A stretch of DNA of 64,000 bases from Rhodanobacter sp. A1T4 (GTDB lineage: Bacteria > Pseudomonadota > Gammaproteobacteria > Xanthomonadales > Rhodanobacteraceae). The stretch spans positions 186,001 to 250,000 of the forward strand of contig NZ_JACHCP010000006.1 of assembly GCF_014207185.1 (NCBI RefSeq), given 5' to 3'. Below the pieces are notes generated by a model. The model saw nothing but the letters and a program-made list of their open reading frames with translations. It was not told the origin of the DNA and searched no databases. The position numbers and the translations under genes are program-made. Shown one piece after another: positions 59,622 to 64,000 of this stretch (the stretch's first letter is position 1; each line of letters starts with the position of its first letter).

Positions 59622-62459
59622 TCAACTCGCTCTGACCTTGAAGTTGGCGAGTAGGCGTATCGTTTCATCGCGCTCGGTGTTCGGTCCCGCTTTGATTTCG
59701 GCGAGCGATGCCTCGGCCTCTGCGCGAAGCTGATCCGCAGCGGCGCGGTCGCCGAGCGTCGCGTCGACGCGCGCAAGGTCGGCCTCTGCATGTGCAACGA
59801 GTGCAGCCGTATTCGGCGTGGTTGTCTTGGCCGCCGCGAGGGCGCTTTCAAGTTGCTGCTTTGCTTCGCCGTTGCGGCCGAGGGTTTGCAGAATTTCGCC
59901 GAACAGAAGACGCGCCCTGATCGCCTTTTCCGAGCCTTGGTCCGCTAGCGCGACGTACATCGCGACGGCCTTTCCGGCAAATGCAGCGGCGTGCTCGTGA
60001 GCGCCGCTTGCAACCATGAGCTCGGCTTCGACGGTGAGCGCGAAAGCAATATCCGGATGCGCATCAAGATGCTGTTTTCGCGCCTCCACCAGTGCGCTAT
60101 CGGCAATCATTCGAGCTTCGTCTAAACGACCACGCGCGATGAGGATTTCCGCCAGAATTGCACAGTCATAGTTGCGGCCGTTGTCGCCATAGTCCGCGCC
60201 GAGCAGGCGCTGTTTGCGGTCGATCACATCGCGAAAGCTCGCCTCGGATTCGGCATAAGCACCCTGTCTGAAACGGATCCGCGCCAGATTACCCAGGCTC
60301 ACCGCTTCGTTGAGTGCCGCCGCCGGCGCAAGCGCCTGATCGATCGCAATCGACTTCGCGTAGAACGAACTGGCTTCGTCGAACTTGCCTTCGAGTGCGA
60401 GCACGACGGCAAGATCATTGAGATGCCAGGCCACGTGAGCATTGGGTCGCGCGTACGCGCTGGCGTCGATGTCGAGTGCGTCGCGCATGAGCTGCTCGCC
60501 TTCGCCATACCGACCGAGTTGGGACAAAGTCGAGGTCAGGTATGCCATCACGTCGGCGACTTCGGCGTGTCGATTACCAAGTTGGTTGCGTTTGCGCGCC
60601 AGCGCTTCGCGCAACAGCGGTTCTGCTTCGTCAGGATGGCCGGCATCCATCAGGATCCAGCCAAGGTTCGTCACCGCTTCGGTTAGCGCATCGCTGTCGT
60701 CCGGAAGCACGCGACGCGCGAGCGCGAGCGCATTCTTGCCGATGTCGATCGCCTTCGCCGATTTGCCGATACGCTCGTCGAGGCCAGCGATCCACGCGAG
60801 TGCCTGCACTTCTTCCGGCGAATCGCGGTTCGGACCTGCCTCGAACGCGTCGGTCGCGTTCTGAAGCCGCAACCCTGCCTCACGAAAGCGGCCCAGTTCA
60901 TCGGCTTCCTTTGCCAACAGGTATTCGACGTGGAGCGTCCGCCTGTCAGTCGCGCCGAACTGCACTTTCGCCAGTGTCGCGGCTTCTTCGAGCGGCTGCC
61001 GCGCGCGATCCGGATGGCCGCTGCGACGCTCGAGATCGCCGATCAGCGCGAGAGTCTCGACGCGCAGCGCAGGCTGCATCGCGAAATCGCGATCGGCTCG
61101 CTCGCGTCCGTGCGCGAGCAGATCCTCGGCAGTTTCATTGGTCTCCGTTCCATGAGACGGGCTATCGAACAGGCCTTCGAGGAACGATTTGAGCGCATCC
61201 GCGCGCCTTGCTTCGCCTTCGGCCGACAGCGCCTGCGCATGCGCCTCCTGGGCCGCACGACGCGCAAGACGCGCCTCGTACAGGCCGACTGCCGTCGCAC
61301 CGGCGAGGATCATAGCGATTAGGGTGCCGATCGAGACAGCCAACGCATGCCGTTTTGCGAGCGTGAAAACGCGATAGGCGAACGTATCCGCTCGGGCGCG
61401 CAATGGCCTGCTGTCGAGGTAGCGCTCGATGTCGTCGCGCAGCGCCGCAACACTCGCATAGCGACGGATCGGGTCGAGTCGTGTTGCTTTCTGCACGATC
61501 GCATGGAGATCGACGCCGAGTTTTCGTCGCAACGCCTCGTCGTCGAACACTGACACGTTCGCATCCGCGTATTTGTCGATGCGACGTGGCTGCAGACCGC
61601 CGAGCAGCTCGGCCAGCAACACGCCGAGTGCGTACACGTCAATCGCGGTCGTCGCGACGTCGCCGGCGAACTGTTCGGGAGCCGCGTACGAACGAGTCAG
61701 GCGCCGCACCTCAGTGCGCGTCTGCTCGCCTTCGCCAGTTAGAAGTTTGGCGATGCCGAAATCGACCAGCTTGACGCAACCATCCGCGCCGACGAGCACA
61801 TTGCTCGGCTTCAGGTCGCGGTGCACGATCAGACTGCGGTGCGCATGTTCGACTGCCGCGGATACGTCGACGAACAGCGCGAGGCGTTCACGCATGGTCA
61901 GCCCGTGCCGTTCGCAATGCGTGACGAGGTCATCGCCGGCCACGAATTCGAGTGCGAGAAACGGTGTGCCCGTCGGTGAGAATCCCGCATCGAGCAGTTG
62001 CGCGATGTGCGGATGCTGCAGCCGCGCGAGGATGCGTTGCTCGCGCAGAAAGCGTCGGCGCTCATCGGCGTCGTGAACGTCGATGCGCAACAGCTTGAGG
62101 GCGACCGTCTGCGGACCGCCAGGCAGTTCGCGCTCGGCCTCGAAGACGCTGGCCATGCCGCCCGCGCCGACGAAACGAAGGACGCGATAGCCCGAAATGG
62201 TCGGCAGCGTATCGGGCAGGTTGTCGGCGAGCGCTGGCAACCATTGCGCCATGCCGCGCTCGAGCGCCTCAATACCAGGCGCATCGTCGAGCGCCTGTGC
62301 AACGAGCGTACGCAGCGTCGCGTCTTCGCAGTGCGTGCGCAGCCAATCGGCCCGTTCGGCGGCAGGCACCTCGAACAGCTGATCGATCAGCTGTTCGATT
62401 TCGTGCCATCGTTGGTCAAAGTCGAAAATCATCGGTCGCGCGTATTCCCGTTCTGGCAT
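59622..62459 (-). CDS. Ser/Thr protein kinase with TPR domain
   Basis: 945 residues. The kinase domain (about 90-350) has a G-loop FVGAGGMASVF, the VAIK-type Lys122, HRDLKPSN with catalytic Asp215 and DFG Asp233. A transmembrane helix (SIGTLIAMILAGATAVGLYE, about 385-405) separates it from at least eight C-terminal TPR units (RQRVLG-type ALALARRVLPDDSDALTEAV, KRNQLGNRHAEVADVMAYLT). The gene follows an ECF sigma gene on the same strand, a recurring pair in Xanthomonadales and other proteobacteria in which the kinase activates the sigma factor. An alternative start is the Met at 62432. Confidence 0.95.
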   Translation of the reverse strand: MPEREYARPMIFDFDQRWHEIEQLIDQLFEVPAAERADWLRTHCEDATLRTLVAQALDDAPGIEALERGMAQWLPALADNLPDTLPTISGYRVLRFVGAGGMASVFEAERELPGGPQTVALKLLRIDVHDADERRRFLREQRILARLQHPHIAQLLDAGFSPTGTPFLALEFVAGDDLVTHCERHGLTMRERLALFVDVSAAVEHAHRSLIVHRDLKPSNVLVGADGCVKLVDFGIAKLLTGEGEQTRTEVRRLTRSYAAPEQFAGDVATTAIDVYALGVLLAELLGGLQPRRIDKYADANVSVFDDEALRRKLGVDLHAIVQKATRLDPIRRYASVAALRDDIERYLDSRPLRARADTFAYRVFTLAKRHALAVSIGTLIAMILAGATAVGLYEARLARRAAQEAHAQALSAEGEARRADALKSFLEGLFDSPSHGTETNETAEDLLAHGRERADRDFAMQPALRVETLALIGDLERRSGHPDRARQPLEEAATLAKVQFGATDRRTLHVEYLLAKEADELGRFREAGLRLQNATDAFEAGPNRDSPEEVQALAWIAGLDERIGKSAKAIDIGKNALALARRVLPDDSDALTEAVTNLGWILMDAGHPDEAEPLLREALARKRNQLGNRHAEVADVMAYLTSTLSQLGRYGEGEQLMRDALDIDASAYARPNAHVAWHLNDLAVVLALEGKFDEASSFYAKSIAIDQALAPAAALNEAVSLGNLARIRFRQGAYAESEASFRDVIDRKQRLLGADYGDNGRNYDCAILAEILIARGRLDEARMIADSALVEARKQHLDAHPDIAFALTVEAELMVASGAHEHAAAFAGKAVAMYVALADQGSEKAIRARLLFGEILQTLGRNGEAKQQLESALAAAKTTTPNTAALVAHAEADLARVDATLGDRAAADQLRAEAEASLAEIKAGPNTERDETIRLLANFKVRAS

Positions 62460-62500
62460 GTCTCTATAAGCGCAATCACGCCCGAGCTACCGACAGTGCC

Positions 62501-63037
62501 TCACGCACCCGGCATCAGGCAGGCGGACAGAAACGTGCGCGCTTTCAGCCAGTCGCGCTCGACCGTGCGTGCATTGACACCTAGAACTGCGGCGATATCC
62601 GGGCTCGAAAGGTCGGCGAACAAGCGGAGCTCGGCGACCTGCGCAAGGCGCTGATCGAGCGCCGCAAGCCGACTCAACGCCTCGTCGATCGCCAGCACAT
62701 CGATGATTTCCGATCGCGCCTCTCCCGCCATCATCTCCGGTGCTTGACGTTTCTGTGCCTTCTTTCGTCGCGCATGGTCGATCAGGATATGCCGCATCAC
62801 CCGGCTCATGTACGCATACAAGTGTGCGCGATCGGCAAACCTGACGTCACTCTGATTGGCCAGCTTCAGATAGGCCTCGTGGACCAGTGCCGTCGTTTCA
62901 AGCGTATGCGCCGCTTCATGCGCCCGCTGGCGGCGCGCCAGATGGCGCAGCGTTGCGTAAATCTTCGGAATCAACGCATCCATCGCCGCAGGGTCACCGC
63001 GTGCGAGGGTCTCCGTGATTTGGGGTTCGGCGTTCAT
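62501..63037 (-). CDS. ECF-type sigma-70 factor of the TPR-kinase clade
   Basis: 178 residues from the ATG at 63037. Sigma-2 region RGDPAAMDALIPKIYATLRH and LETTALVHEAYLKLANQSDV, and sigma-4 region LDQRLAQVAELRLFADLSSP then DIAAVLGVNARTVERDWLKA are clear. The family is the ECF-like group found with Ser/Thr kinases and no anti-sigma factor. It is likely activated by phosphorylation by the adjacent kinase. The neighbouring secreted protein at 63206, divergent from it, may be its target. Confidence 0.95.
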   Translation of the reverse strand: MNAEPQITETLARGDPAAMDALIPKIYATLRHLARRQRAHEAAHTLETTALVHEAYLKLANQSDVRFADRAHLYAYMSRVMRHILIDHARRKKAQKRQAPEMMAGEARSEIIDVLAIDEALSRLAALDQRLAQVAELRLFADLSSPDIAAVLGVNARTVERDWLKARTFLSACLMPGA

Positions 63038-63205
63038 GCGTGTGGATGGTCTGACAATCGCGACCAGCGTCGTTGCGAAGGCTGTCGTCCCGGCTGTGTC
63101 GGTGCAGACGGTCCTTTTGCGCTGCAAAGGGGGATGGCAACGCTTGATACGGCCGCAAGCCTTCGCAATGTCATCGCCCGTCTCATCCAAATAGGGATTG
63201 AAATC

Positions 63206-64000
63206 ATGTCAAATCATCGCTCTTCGCACGGCAGGCTCACAAGGGCCGCCGTTTTCTTCGCCCTTGTCTTCACCGGTTTCACCAGCGTGGCCGTCGCGGG
63301 CTCTGGAAGTGGTGCGACGCTCTCGGCAGCTGCCACGGCACCATCCGAGTCCGCTGGCAGCACGGGAACCTATACCTATCAGACGCTCGACTATCCCGGC
63401 TCGTCACTGACGATTTTGTGGGGGATCAACGATTTCGGCGACCTCGGCGGTCAATACAGTATCGATGGCGGTACATCACACGCCATGGTTTATCACCACG
63501 GCCAGTTCGAGCCGCTCGATCCGAAAGGTGTGCTGGGCAAGTATTTCAGCGCCGCCGGCGGCTCCAACGATCTCGGCGCAACGTATGGCGGCTATGCCGA
63601 CGCATCGGAGCTGCAGCACGGCTTTCTGATTCAGGGGCGCCATCTCGAAACGATCGACTTTCCGGGCCATCTCAACTCGAACGTGGACCAGATGAACCTG
63701 TTCGGCGCGATAGCCGGCGTGTACTGGGATGCCGACGGGATCTATCACGGGGTATTGCGCCGTGGCAAAGGGTTCGATACGCCGATCAACGTGGCTGGCG
63801 CGCGCGATACCTATCCGCTCGGTATCAACGACAACGGCGAGATCGTCGGCTATTGGGATGGCAATTCGGTACAACGACATGGCTTCTACCGCAGCATGAG
63901 CGCGCAGTTGTCAACGATCGACGTGCCAGGTGCACTTAGCACAGTCACACTTGAGATCAATAACCGCGGTCAAATTGCAGGCAATTACGAAGACGCGTCC
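63206..64000 (+). CDS. Secreted HAF-repeat protein (truncated by window end)
   Basis: The open frame runs to the window edge (265 codons, no stop). A signal peptide (MSNHRSSHGRLTRAAVFFAL, cleavage near VAG) is followed by repeats of the form YPGSSLTILWGINDFGDLGG, GTSHAMVYHHGQFEPLDPKG, ADASELQHGFLIQGRHLETI and PLGINDNGEIVGYWDGNS: the HAF motif (about 40-45 residues with GIND.G.IVG.Y). These extracellular beta-propeller-like proteins have no firm function. The gene is divergent from the ECF sigma gene, with no close palindrome. Confidence 0.85.
   Translation, partial: MSNHRSSHGRLTRAAVFFALVFTGFTSVAVAGSGSGATLSAAATAPSESAGSTGTYTYQTLDYPGSSLTILWGINDFGDLGGQYSIDGGTSHAMVYHHGQFEPLDPKGVLGKYFSAAGGSNDLGATYGGYADASELQHGFLIQGRHLETIDFPGHLNSNVDQMNLFGAIAGVYWDADGIYHGVLRRGKGFDTPINVAGARDTYPLGINDNGEIVGYWDGNSVQRHGFYRSMSAQLSTIDVPGALSTVTLEINNRGQIAGNYEDAS

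Overview
The window looks like a chromosomal segment of a GC-rich gammaproteobacterium, most likely a Xanthomonadales/Rhodanobacteraceae-type organism (Dyella, Luteibacter and Rhodanobacter are the comparison I have in mind). This is an inference from gene content: an ECF sigma/TPR kinase/HAF-repeat cluster, MtfA, many small regulator-enzyme pairs, plant-polymer glycosidases, and dense REP-like repeats with RAYT transposase remnants. I see no rRNA, tRNA, CRISPR array, prophage or complete insertion sequence. The window is essentially accessory and housekeeping-adjacent chromosome, built from many small divergent regulator/enzyme units.

Layout. 0-9 kb: a RAYT remnant, a flavin monooxygenase divergent from a TetR regulator, an epoxide-hydrolase-like protein, a LuxR-type two-component pair facing an NTF2-like secreted protein, and an SDR divergent from a LysR regulator. 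9-13 kb: an unknown membrane protein, an XRE/MmyB-type regulator, a frameshifted DUF4440-like gene and a proline-rich membrane-anchored protein. 13-24 kb: exported degradative enzymes (M28 peptidase, Vgb-like beta-propeller, a clan GH-A glycosidase, a GH51 arabinofuranosidase, a CocE/NonD hydrolase, an SGNH hydrolase) and MtfA, with two RAYT-derived remnants on either side of the clan GH-A gene. 24-29 kb: CPBP protease, Lrp/AsnC and AraC regulators, an aspartyl-protease-like protein, a bactofilin coupled to a zinc-ribbon protein, and a multispan membrane protein. 29-38 kb: azoreductase/HxlR, a second flavin monooxygenase/TetR pair, a GDSL hydrolase, a third flavin monooxygenase followed by AraC, VOC and DUF1801 genes. 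38-47 kb: amidohydrolase, a lysine-rich orphan, EamA transporter/MocR regulator, HxlR/F420-type reductase, and two unknown secreted or membrane proteins. 47-56 kb: GlxA-type regulator/SDR, a large SPFH (flotillin-like) protein, TetR/VOC, and an MFS pump-MarR operon. 56-64 kb: a GH31 lipoprotein and a cluster of ECF sigma factor, TPR Ser/Thr kinase and HAF-repeat secreted protein that runs off the right edge.

Themes. At least six regulator/enzyme pairs share a divergent promoter with a visible dyad or repeat. Two of them (about 1.5 and 32.4 kb) are paralogous TetR/flavin-monooxygenase modules carrying the same operator core, TACTAAGTA. Intergenic space is rich in three families of short inverted repeats. 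One family bounds a 283-bp element carrying an N-terminal RAYT fragment, and two further RAYT remnants lie elsewhere, one of them at the extreme left edge in a frame broken by a stop. The most unusual coding sequences are the SPFH protein with an internally duplicated motif, preceded by a leader-peptide/hairpin arrangement, and the lysine/serine-rich orphan at 40 kb.
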